Assembly: GCA_023277325.1 (NCBI GenBank)
Contig: JALRIQ010000376.1
Span: 1 to 11,789, forward strand
Length of the DNA stretch: 11,789 nucleotides
Direction: 5' to 3'
From: Bacteroidia bacterium
GTDB taxonomy: Bacteria; Bacteroidota; Bacteroidia; UBA8524
Shown piece by piece: positions 6,277 to 11,789 of this stretch. Position numbers and translations under genes: made by a program. The notes under the pieces are model-generated. The model was not told the DNA's origin, ran no database searches, and saw nothing but the letters and a program-made list of their open reading frames with translations. The stretch's first letter is position 1. Each line of letters opens with the position of its first letter.

Positions 6277-8466
6277 ATGGTAGAATCTGTTGATTTGAAG
6301 GGGGCCCTCAAAGAGTTTTTCGGGTTTGATGCATTTAAAGGCAATCAAGAAGTAGTCATCCAATCGGTTATGGAAGGCAAGGATTGTTTTGTCATCATGC
6401 CGACTGGGGCAGGGAAATCACTATGTTATCAGTTACCCGCATTAATTCTTGAAGGCACAGCAATTGTAATTTCACCACTTATCGCCCTTATGAAAAATCA
6501 GGTCGATTCCATACGTGGCTTTGGAAGTACCGATGCGGTAGCGCATTTTATGAACAGTTCGCTGACCAAGGCGGAGGCTCAAAAAGTACGTGCTGACATC
6601 TTAGAAGGAAACACAAAACTGCTTTTTGTCGCTCCAGAAACCTTAAAAAAGGAAGAGACGGTCGACTTTCTGCGTCAAATAAATATCTCTTTTGTAGCGG
6701 TCGACGAAGCGCATTGTATCTCCGAATGGGGCCACGATTTCCGTCCGGAGTACCGCAATATCAAAAAGATTGTAAAAGAAATTAGCGACGTGCCAATGAT
6801 GGCACTTACGGCTACTGCCACTCCAAAGGTTCAAGCGGATATCCAAAAGAACCTGGGAATGAACGATGCCACAGTATTTAAATCGTCATTTAACCGTTCT
6901 AACCTCTATTACGAGGTAAGACCGAAGGATAAAAAGGAGCGGGTAATGAAAGACATCGTGTCTTTTATTAAAAACCGCCAAGGCAAATCGGGCATTATCT
7001 ATTGCCTGAGCCGCAAAAAAGTTGAGGAAATTGCACAAATGCTGGTGGTTAATGGCATCAATGCCCTTCCCTACCATGCCGGTATGGATGCAAAAACACG
7101 TGCCTCACATCAGGATAAATTCCTTATGGAAGATGTGGACGTGATTGTCGCTACCATTGCCTTTGGAATGGGAATCGATAAACCAGACGTGCGTTTTGTC
7201 ATCCATTATGATATTCCAAAATCGCTGGAAGGATACTACCAAGAGACAGGAAGAGCGGGTCGTGATGGCCTCGACGGAGAATGCCTCTTGTTCTATAACC
7301 CAGGCGATATTGAAAAATTAGAGAAGTTCATGAAAGACAAACCGGTTTCTGAAAGGGAAATTGGTTCACAGCTTTTGTTTGAAACTTCCTCTTACGCTGA
7401 ATCTTCGCAATGCCGTCGGAAAATGCTGCTCCATTATTTTGGAGAAAGCTTCAATGAAGACAATTGCAATAAGATGTGCGATAACTGCCGTCATCCAAAA
7501 GAAAAATTTGATGTCAGCAAAGAAATGAGCATGGTTATCCAGGCCATTGAATCCCTCGGACCGAAATTCAACCTCAAGCATGTGGTTGATGTATTAAAAG
7601 GAAATAAAAGTTCTGAAGTGGCTGATTACGGCAACGATCAAAATGCCTTCTTTGGCAAAGGAGCCGATCAGGAGCCAATCTTCTGGAAAGGGACTGTTCG
7701 TTTGGGATTACTCAACGGACTCCTGTATAAAAGCATCGAAAACTACGGTCTCTTAAGCGTTACGGATAAAGGCAAAGACTATGTCGCCAATCCGTTTAAG
7801 CTTGAAATGGCTATCGATAACAACTTCGATAAAGTCAACGACGAAGAGTTTGATAATGCTCAAATTGAAAACATCTTCGACGAGACCCTCTTTGGCATGC
7901 TCAAAGACCTCTGTAAAAAGGTAGCCAAGCAGAAGAACCTCCCTCCTTACGTGATCTTCCAGGAACCTTCATTGGAAGATATGGCCACCAAATACCCGAT
8001 TTCCATGGAAGAAATGGAAAACATTGTGGGTGTAGGAAAAAATAAGGTCATTAAATTCGGTAAACCCTTTGTGGAGCTTATCGGACAATACGTGAAAGAG
8101 AACGATATTGAACGTCCTTCTGATATTGTTGTACGTTCTGTTCCGAATAAGTCGGGCAAGAAGATCGCAATCATCCAGAACATCGATAAGAAAATTGGTC
8201 TTGATGTAATCAGCAAGAACAATGGAATGAGCAATGAGGACCTGATGCGCGAGATCGAGAATATCGTATACAGTGGCACCAAGCTCAACCTCCACTACTA
8301 TATCAACGACATGCTCGACGAAGAACGTCAGGAAGAAATTTTCGACTATTTCCGCGAAACAGAGATCGACTCAATAGACGCCGCAGTAGATGAATTCGAT
8401 GGCGAATACAGCTATGAAGAAATGCAGTTGATGCGTATTCAGTTCATCTCAGACATGGCTAATTAG
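6277..8466 (+). CDS. recQ: ATP-dependent DNA helicase RecQ
   Basis: The 729-residue superfamily 2 helicase unwinds DNA 3'-5' in recombination and fork repair. Motif 0 is FGFDAFKGNQ (15-24). Walker A is MPTGAGKSLCYQLP (41-54), and the DEAH box with the aromatic-rich loop is AVDEAHCISEWGHDFRPEY (141-159). Motif III is ALTATATP (176-183) and motif VI YYQETGRAGRDG (320-331). The RQC zinc site has four cysteines (C379, C397, C401, C404), followed by the winged helix (about 412-510). An HRDC-like domain (about 533-610) precedes an extra helical C-terminal module (about 625-725) resembling the HTH_40 domain of long Bacteroidota and Firmicutes RecQ proteins. ATG 6277 is chosen because the family starts there; the in-frame TTG at 6217 would add 20 residues overlapping the putative promoter. 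The gene ends in TAG at the edge of a repeat-rich non-coding region. Confidence 0.96.
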   Translation: MVESVDLKGALKEFFGFDAFKGNQEVVIQSVMEGKDCFVIMPTGAGKSLCYQLPALILEGTAIVISPLIALMKNQVDSIRGFGSTDAVAHFMNSSLTKAEAQKVRADILEGNTKLLFVAPETLKKEETVDFLRQINISFVAVDEAHCISEWGHDFRPEYRNIKKIVKEISDVPMMALTATATPKVQADIQKNLGMNDATVFKSSFNRSNLYYEVRPKDKKERVMKDIVSFIKNRQGKSGIIYCLSRKKVEEIAQMLVVNGINALPYHAGMDAKTRASHQDKFLMEDVDVIVATIAFGMGIDKPDVRFVIHYDIPKSLEGYYQETGRAGRDGLDGECLLFYNPGDIEKLEKFMKDKPVSEREIGSQLLFETSSYAESSQCRRKMLLHYFGESFNEDNCNKMCDNCRHPKEKFDVSKEMSMVIQAIESLGPKFNLKHVVDVLKGNKSSEVADYGNDQNAFFGKGADQEPIFWKGTVRLGLLNGLLYKSIENYGLLSVTDKGKDYVANPFKLEMAIDNNFDKVNDEEFDNAQIENIFDETLFGMLKDLCKKVAKQKNLPPYVIFQEPSLEDMATKYPISMEEMENIVGVGKNKVIKFGKPFVELIGQYVKENDIERPSDIVVRSVPNKSGKKIAIIQNIDKKIGLDVISKNNGMSNEDLMREIENIVYSGTKLNLHYYINDMLDEERQEEIFDYFRETEIDSIDAAVDEFDGEYSYEEMQLMRIQFISDMAN

Positions 8467-8474
8467 TCCACGGT

Positions 8475-8487
8475 CCATTGTCCATGG
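8475..8487 (+). repeat. CCATTGTCCATGG direct repeat, copy 1
   Basis: This exact 13-mer recurs at 8971-8983. In context both copies fit GnCCATTGTCCATGGnCC, i.e. 18 positions with two differences. It begins nine bases after the recQ stop. The pair flanks tRNA-Gln. Confidence 0.7.
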
Positions 8488-8510
8488 TCCACAGCGGGTT
8501 AGTGGTAGAC

Positions 8511-8556
8511 TGAGGATTGAGGAATTAGGAATAAGGACTTAGGAGTAAGGAATTTG
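8511..8556 (+). repeat. Degenerate purine-rich short tandem repeat
   Basis: Successive units such as GAGGATT, GAGGAATTA, GGAATAA, GGACTTA, GGAGTAA and GGAATTT give a loose 6-8 bp periodicity. A further GAGGATTAGGATT lies at about 8713-8725. It looks like decayed simple-sequence DNA. Confidence 0.5.
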
Positions 8557-8804
8557 GTCGTCAATGCGGCACGACAGCTATAAGCCTAGGTTAGGTACAG
8601 CAAACAAGAAATAAGTTAGGGAATTTCCAAACTTCAAAATAAGGAGACTTGAACCCGTCATCCGGAGTGAAGCGCCAGCGGAACCGAGGGGAAAGGGTGG
8701 ACGCATATAATTGAGGATTAGGATTCTAGTGTATGCCGTTCAAATAGCATATTGTAAACGAAATAGGAATTGGAAAAGATTCTCTCAAAATTTTATTTCT
8801 ATGC

Positions 8805-8834
8805 TTGTATGAATTGAGATTCTTCTTATTTTTG
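8805..8834 (+). promoter_or_regulatory. Consensus promoter of tRNA-Gln
   Basis: TTG at 8805-8807, a 19-bp spacer and TATTTTTG at 8827-8834 match the TTG / TAnnTTTG form exactly. The -7 box ends 18 bp before the mature tRNA 5' end, leaving a short leader for RNase P to remove. Confidence 0.75.
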
Positions 8835-8852
8835 CATCCCCTTAAGGGACGA

Positions 8853-8925
8853 TGTCCGATGGTGTAACTGGCAACACGTCTGATTTTGGTTCAGAAGAGT
8901 CTAGGTTCGAGCCCTAGTCGGACAA
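8853..8925 (+). tRNA. tRNA-Gln (anticodon UUG)
   Basis: A complete cloverleaf can be folded. The acceptor stem TGTCCGA (8853-8859) pairs perfectly with TCGGACA (8918-8924). The D stem is GTGT/ACAC with a GG-containing loop. The anticodon stem TCTGA/TCAGA encloses loop TTTTGGT with anticodon TTG at 8886-8888. The T stem CTAGG/CCTAG encloses loop TTCGAGC. The discriminator is A8925, followed by CAT, so CCA is not encoded. The UUG anticodon reads CAA and, by wobble, CAG. It is a single-gene transcription unit with its own promoter and terminator. Confidence 0.96.
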
Positions 8926-8931
8926 CATAAG

Positions 8932-8961
8932 AAGCCTCACAAAAGTGGGGCTTTTTTTTTT
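8932..8961 (+). terminator. Rho-independent terminator of tRNA-Gln
   Basis: AAGCCTCAC (8932-8940), an AAAA loop, and GTGGGGCTT (8945-8953) form a 9-bp stem with one G-T wobble. Ten Ts (8952-8961) run from the end of the stem. It begins seven bases after the tRNA discriminator. Confidence 0.93.
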
Positions 8962-8970
8962 GCTGATAGA

Positions 8971-8983
8971 CCATTGTCCATGG
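8971..8983 (+). repeat. CCATTGTCCATGG direct repeat, copy 2
   Basis: This is an exact match to 8475-8487. Here it overlaps the perfect 10-bp palindrome GTCCATGGAC at 8976-8985. It lies 10 bp after the tRNA terminator T-run. Confidence 0.7.
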
Positions 8984-9012
8984 ACCATAGCTTTGTTGAT
9001 TTGCCAAATAGT

Positions 9013-9098
9013 CCACAGTCGACAGACCACAGTCGACAGATACTCTCGAAAACTCGCAATCTCGCCCTGTCGACAAGTCGCTAAGTCGACCAGTCGAC
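9013..9098 (+). repeat. Tandem CCACAGTCGACAGA and GTCGAC cluster
   Basis: CCACAGTCGACAGA occurs twice in perfect tandem (9013-9026 and 9027-9040). The palindrome GTCGAC appears five times, at 9018, 9032, 9069, 9085 and 9093, with an additional AAGTCG at 9075-9080. Spacing is irregular, so this is not a CRISPR array. Confidence 0.75.
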
Positions 9099-9131
9099 GC
9101 TTAGACTTCGACCTTTAACATTTTATTCACA

Positions 9132-9165
9132 TTGCCCGTTTCTAAACGGCGTTTAGCTACCTTTG
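9132..9165 (+). promoter_or_regulatory. prs-rplY promoter with an internal palindrome
   Basis: The -7 box TACCTTTG at 9158-9165 is an exact TAnnTTTG match. The best -33 element is TTG at 9132-9134, with a 23-bp spacer. The spacer contains the 15-bp dyad CTAAACG-G-CGTTTAG (9142-9156), directly abutting the -7 box, an ideal place for a repressor to block polymerase. The -7 box ends 22 bp before the GTG start. Confidence 0.65.
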
Positions 9166-9187
9166 CAAGGTCTTAAAAATCATTGCC

Positions 9188-10177
9188 GTGAATAGCGCTT
9201 ATAAAAACCCCGTCAAGATCTTTTCAGGAACAAATTCTGAATACATTGCTTCGAAAATTGCCGACCACTTCGGACAAGAATTAGGAGAAATCAGCCTTAG
9301 CCGTTTTAGCGACGGTGAATTGCATGCCAACTTTATTGAGAGTGTACGTGGCTGTGATGTTTTTTTGGTTCAATCCACTTTTGCTCCTTCAGATAACTTG
9401 ATGGAACTTTTGCTGATGATTGATGCTGCAAAACGTGCTTCTGCGCATTATATCACGGCTGTAATTCCTTATTATGGATTAGCTCGCCAAGACCGTAAAG
9501 ACAAGCCACGTGTGGCTATCGGAGCGAAAATGGTTGCCGATATCCTTATGGCCGTTGGCGCGCACCGTGTAATGACCATGGACCTTCACGCAGCACAGAT
9601 TCAAGGATTTTTTGACATTCCAGTAGATCACTTGGATGCTTCCGTGATCTTCATTCCTTATATCACCAACCTAAAATTAGAGAACCTTACGATCGCTGCC
9701 CCAGATATGGGTGGTACACCAAGAGCCCGTTATTTCAGTAATATGCTGAATTGCGACCTTGTTGTATGTAATAAAGAGCGTAAAAAAGCCAATGAAATTG
9801 CGGGTATGACCGTTATTGGTGATGTTCAAGGTGCAGACGTAATTATCGTCGATGACTTGGTAGATACAGGGGGTACTTTATGCCTGGCTGCGAAAATGAT
9901 GAAAGAGCGCGGTGCTCGTTCGGTTCGCGCCTTCTGCACACACCCGGTATTGTCAGGTAAAGCTTACGAAAACATTGAAAACTCAGAATTGGATGAGTTG
10001 GTAGTTTGTGATACAATTCCACTCAAAAGAGAGTCAAATAAGATTCGCGTTTTGAGCACTGCCCCACTCTTTGCTGATGCCATTCGCAACGTGGTAGAAT
10101 ACGGATCTATTAGTAATTTATTTAAGATTAGTAATTCTTACCAACCTTCGCTAAATTTGCAGCCCAAAGAAAATTAA
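9188..10177 (+). CDS. prs: Ribose-phosphate pyrophosphokinase (PRPP synthase)
   Basis: The enzyme makes PRPP from ribose-5-phosphate and ATP for purine, pyrimidine, histidine, tryptophan and NAD synthesis. At 329 residues it has the class I layout. KIFSGTNSEYIA (10-21) and SRFSDGEL (38-45) come first, then the ATP-binding loop YYGLARQDRKDKPR (95-108). Catalytic-region His134 lies in MDLHAAQIQGFF, the catalytic lysine is K196 in VCNKERKK, and the PRPP-binding loop is VDDLVDTGGTL (221-231). The start is GTG at 9188; no in-frame ATG precedes the first conserved strand and the promoter sits just upstream. rplY follows after three bases, so the two genes are one transcription unit. The promoter palindrome suggests a DNA-binding regulator. 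Confidence 0.97.
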   Translation: MNSAYKNPVKIFSGTNSEYIASKIADHFGQELGEISLSRFSDGELHANFIESVRGCDVFLVQSTFAPSDNLMELLLMIDAAKRASAHYITAVIPYYGLARQDRKDKPRVAIGAKMVADILMAVGAHRVMTMDLHAAQIQGFFDIPVDHLDASVIFIPYITNLKLENLTIAAPDMGGTPRARYFSNMLNCDLVVCNKERKKANEIAGMTVIGDVQGADVIIVDDLVDTGGTLCLAAKMMKERGARSVRAFCTHPVLSGKAYENIENSELDELVVCDTIPLKRESNKIRVLSTAPLFADAIRNVVEYGSISNLFKISNSYQPSLNLQPKEN

Positions 10178-10180
10178 AAA

Positions 10181-10768
10181 ATGAAAACAATTCTGCTGAA
10201 AGGCCTTGAAAGAGAAGCAGTTGGAACCACTTCTGCAAGAGCAACGCGCGAAGCTGGTATGGTACCTTGCGTACTGTATGGTGGCGAAACGCAATTGAAC
10301 TTTGCAGTTTACAGCGATGACTTTAAAAACCTTATCTACACTCCGAACACCTATTTGGTGAAAATCGAAGTGGGTGATAAGAGCTATAAAGCAATCGTTC
10401 AAGAAGTGCAATTCCATCCGGTGAATGATTCACTCATTCACGTTGACTTCCTCGAAGTTAAGGAGGATAAGCCAGTTGTACTGTCTGTTCCAACTATTGT
10501 AAAAGGAAACTCTCCTGGTGTTAGAGCCGGTGGACGTCTTGCCCTAAAATTGAAAAAAGTACGTATCAAAGGTATGTTGACCGACTTGCCAGATGCGATT
10601 GAAGTAGATATTAGCAATGTGGAACTTGGTAAATCCATCAAAGTGGAGCATATCAATATTCCTAACATCGAGTTATTGCACGCTCCAAACGTTGCGATCT
10701 TGACTGTAGAAGCTACACGTGCTACGCGTCAAGCAGCAAACGATGCGGCAGCTGCTGGAGGAAAATAA
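10181..10768 (+). CDS. rplY: 50S ribosomal protein L25 / general stress protein Ctc
   Basis: L25 binds 5S rRNA in the large ribosomal subunit. This 195-residue protein is the long two-domain (TL5/Ctc) form. The N-terminal 5S rRNA-binding barrel (about 1-90) includes REAVGTTSARATREAGMVPCVLYGG and YKAIVQEVQFHPVND, shown here as two separate motifs. The C-terminal beta domain (about 95-185) includes VPTIVKGNSPGVRAGGRL and ends in VAILTVEATR. An Ala/Gly-rich tail (186-195) closes the protein. It lies three bases downstream of prs, an arrangement common in bacteria. In many genomes pth (peptidyl-tRNA hydrolase) is next, but here a terminator follows instead. Confidence 0.96.
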   Translation: MKTILLKGLEREAVGTTSARATREAGMVPCVLYGGETQLNFAVYSDDFKNLIYTPNTYLVKIEVGDKSYKAIVQEVQFHPVNDSLIHVDFLEVKEDKPVVLSVPTIVKGNSPGVRAGGRLALKLKKVRIKGMLTDLPDAIEVDISNVELGKSIKVEHINIPNIELLHAPNVAILTVEATRATRQAANDAAAAGGK

Positions 10769-10787
10769 TCCTTCACATCAATGCATT

Positions 10788-10822
10788 AAAAAATCCCGGA
10801 GCACTGCTTCGGGATTTTTTTT
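10788..10822. terminator. Bidirectional terminator between rplY and yebC
   Basis: AAAAATCCCGGAGC pairs with GCTTCGGGATTTTT around an ACT loop. All pairs are standard except one G-T. Eight Ts (10815-10822) follow on the plus strand. Six As on the left side give a T-run on the minus strand, so it can also serve the convergent yebC. Confidence 0.92.
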
Positions 10823-10860
10823 ATGTCTTATTCTTGAGTAATTAGTAGAGAATCTTACCT

Positions 10861-10950
10861 GAACCCATCTCGCTTACTCCGCCGAACCTTTAAGCGCAGG
10901 CGGAATAACATTCACAGGTCTCACCCTCTCGGGTCTCAACTTCTCAAGTC
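10861..10950. repeat. Intergenic repeat element downstream of yebC
   Basis: This non-coding stretch contains the inverted repeat TCCGCC (10878-10883) / GGCGGA (10899-10904) and a TCTC-rich segment (GGTCTCACCCTCTC, then CGGGTCTCAAC). On the minus strand, GGCGGAGTAAGCGAG resembles CCGGAGTGAAGCG in the element near 8660, and both regions contain GAACCC. It is probably a member of a dispersed intergenic repeat family. Confidence 0.5.
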
Positions 10951-10954
10951 TACT

Positions 10955-11668
10955 CTATTTCATATTATGATACACGTTCTGCACGTCATCATCATCTTCG
11001 ATACGTTCGATGAGCTTGATTACATCTTCTACCAATTCTTCAGGGACTTCCGTCTCTGAAAGAGCGATACGTTGTAATTCGGAAGAAATTGGTTCAATGC
11101 CAAGGGTTTCGAGTCCTTTTGCCATATTACCAAACTCTTCGAATGCGGTATAGATATACCAAACATCCTCGTCTTCATCTTTTTGGATTTCCTCCAAACC
11201 GAAATCAATCAGTTCGAGTTCCAGTTCTTCGATATCCTTTCCTTCCGGATTAATCTTAAACACCCCTTTGCGGGTAAAGATAAAATCGAGCGAACCGGTT
11301 TTTCCCAATGATCCGCCGAGCTTATTATAATAACTGCGAATATTGGCTACAGTGCGGTTAATATTATCCGTAGCGCATTCTGCAAGGATAGCAACACCAC
11401 CTGGTCCGTATCCTTCGTATACCACCTCCTCATAACCCGATTCATCTTTTGAGGATGCACGTTTGATGGCCGCTTCAATACGGTCTTTCGGCATATTGAT
11501 TCCTTTGGCATTTTGCATCGCCACTCGAAGCCTTGGGTTATTTGCCGGGTCAGGACCACCTGACTTTACTGCCAACGCAATCTCTTTTCCCATGCGCGTA
11601 AAGCCTTTGGCCATCGCGTCCCAACGTTTCATTTTCCTGCCTTTTCGGAACTCAAATGCTCTTCCCAT
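10955..11668 (-). CDS. yebC: YebC/PmpR family (DUF28) regulator/translation factor
   Basis: The 237-residue cytosolic protein is full-length for the family. The basic N-terminal motif MGRAFEFRKGRKMKRWDAM is the Bacteroidota counterpart of the AGHSKWANIKHRK start in proteobacterial YebC. It is followed by the conserved GGPDPANNPRLR (38-49), NMPKDRIEAAIKRA (58-71) and YEGYGPGGVAILAEC (84-98), then TDNINRT and GGSLGKTGSLDF. Domain 3 and the C-terminus are strongly acidic (KDEDEDVW; ERIEDDDDVQNVYHNM). The family has been described as a transcriptional regulator and, more recently, as a factor that eases ribosome stalling at proline stretches; the sequence cannot choose between these. The ATG at 11668 is the family start. 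No consensus promoter is visible in the 121 bp upstream. Confidence 0.95.
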   Translation of the reverse strand: MGRAFEFRKGRKMKRWDAMAKGFTRMGKEIALAVKSGGPDPANNPRLRVAMQNAKGINMPKDRIEAAIKRASSKDESGYEEVVYEGYGPGGVAILAECATDNINRTVANIRSYYNKLGGSLGKTGSLDFIFTRKGVFKINPEGKDIEELELELIDFGLEEIQKDEDEDVWYIYTAFEEFGNMAKGLETLGIEPISSELQRIALSETEVPEELVEDVIKLIERIEDDDDVQNVYHNMK

Positions 11669-11759
11669 AATGTGCTAAAAATATTCTCAAAAATGCAGCT
11701 AAAACCGCAGAATCGCAATGATTAACATGGATTTCTAATGGGTGAAATTATGAATAGAA

Positions 11760-11789
11760 AGAGGGCGAGACGAGAGAGGGTGAGACGAG
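11760..11789 (+). repeat. GAGGG(C/T)GAGACGAGA short tandem repeat at window end
   Basis: Two near-identical units, GAGGGCGAGACGA and GAGGGTGAGACGA, are joined with a three-base offset. GAGAGGGTGAGAC (11774-11786) is the exact reverse complement of GTCTCACCCTCTC at 10918-10930, so yebC is flanked by inverted copies. The array runs off the window. Confidence 0.55.

Larger units (their letters stand above)
8467..8804. other. Non-coding repeat-rich region between recQ and tRNA-Gln
   Basis: No convincing reading frame is present. It contains the GGTCCATTGTCCATGGTCC element just after recQ, a purine-rich stretch of degenerate GGA-TTAG/AAG units (about 8511-8556), and a GC-richer element at about 8651-8695 (CATCCGGAGTGAAGCG, then AGCGGAACCGAGG). 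The last resembles the dispersed intergenic repeats common in Bacteroidota genomes. There is no hairpin plus T-run after recQ, so no clear recQ terminator. Confidence 0.55.
8962..9131. other. Non-coding repeat-rich region between tRNA-Gln and prs
   Basis: No gene is seen. The stretch holds the second CCATTGTCCATGG copy, a tandem 14-mer, and a cluster of GTCGAC palindromes. Then comes AT-richer DNA leading into the prs promoter. Confidence 0.6.

Noticed and set aside
7947..8295. Two overlapping antisense frames of about 110 codons inside recQ
   Set aside because: They lie wholly antisense to conserved coding sequence, have no recognisable domains, and no start signals; they are by-products of codon bias.
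8853..8983. tRNA-Gln as an integration (att) site
   Set aside because: No integrase or phage/ICE gene is near, and the tRNA 3' end is not duplicated downstream; the flanking 13-mers lie outside the tRNA.
8891..9076. Minus-strand reading frame of 61 codons overlapping tRNA-Gln
   Set aside because: Its C-terminal end (VRLGLEPRLF) is the typical conceptual translation of the antisense of a tRNA T-arm, and the rest crosses the terminator and repeats.
9013..9098. Possible CRISPR array or integron-like site
   Set aside because: The repeats are short (6-14 bp), irregularly spaced, without unique spacers of constant length, and no cas or integrase gene is present.
10151..10417. Antisense frame of 88 codons opposite prs/rplY
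   Set aside because: It covers conserved rplY coding sequence on the other strand and encodes no recognisable protein.

Overview
The window looks like an ordinary housekeeping stretch of a Bacteroidota chromosome, most likely Flavobacteriales or a close relative. The evidence is threefold. Three intergenic sites match the Bacteroidota promoter form TTG-(17-23)-TAnnTTTG. Shine-Dalgarno sequences are essentially absent before the genes. The gene products also have Bacteroidota-type versions: a RecQ of about 730 residues with an extra C-terminal helical domain, a stand-alone mannose-1-phosphate guanylyltransferase, and a YebC beginning MGRAFEFRKG. No phage, insertion sequence, CRISPR array, toxin-antitoxin pair or recognisable defence system is present.

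Layout. Positions 1-433 hold the C-terminal end of a probable magnesium-chelatase-like AAA+ protein, cut by the window edge. Positions 455-3360 are a very compact block of alternating strands: GNAT acetyltransferase (+), membrane J-domain protein (-), thioredoxin-like lipoprotein (+), rhomboid protease (-), YbaB/EbfC (+). Both convergent pairs overlap in their coding ends and the divergent gaps are short. A crotonase-family gene follows YbaB. Next comes an orphan LuxR-type response regulator whose leader holds two perfect inverted repeats. A bidirectional terminator separates it from manC (-). manC and recQ (+) are divergent.

Between recQ and prs lie about 720 bp without a protein gene. This holds tRNA-Gln(UUG) with a consensus promoter and a strong terminator. 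It is embedded in short dispersed and tandem repeats, including a duplicated 13-mer flanking the tRNA and five GTCGAC sites in about 80 bp. prs and rplY then form a tight two-gene operon; the prs promoter spacer carries a 15-bp palindrome that looks like an operator. A bidirectional terminator and another small repeat region separate rplY from yebC (-). The last 121 bp are non-coding.

The genes cover translation (tRNA-Gln, L25, YebC), nucleotide supply (PRPP synthase), DNA repair and nucleoid (RecQ, YbaB), envelope (GDP-mannose precursor, rhomboid, thioredoxin lipoprotein, membrane J protein), lipid or acyl-CoA metabolism (crotonase) and regulation (response regulator). I found no convincing new multi-gene system. 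The most interesting signals are candidate regulatory sequences (prs palindrome, response-regulator leader, manC/recQ inverted repeat) and the poorly characterised J-domain and thioredoxin-like envelope proteins.
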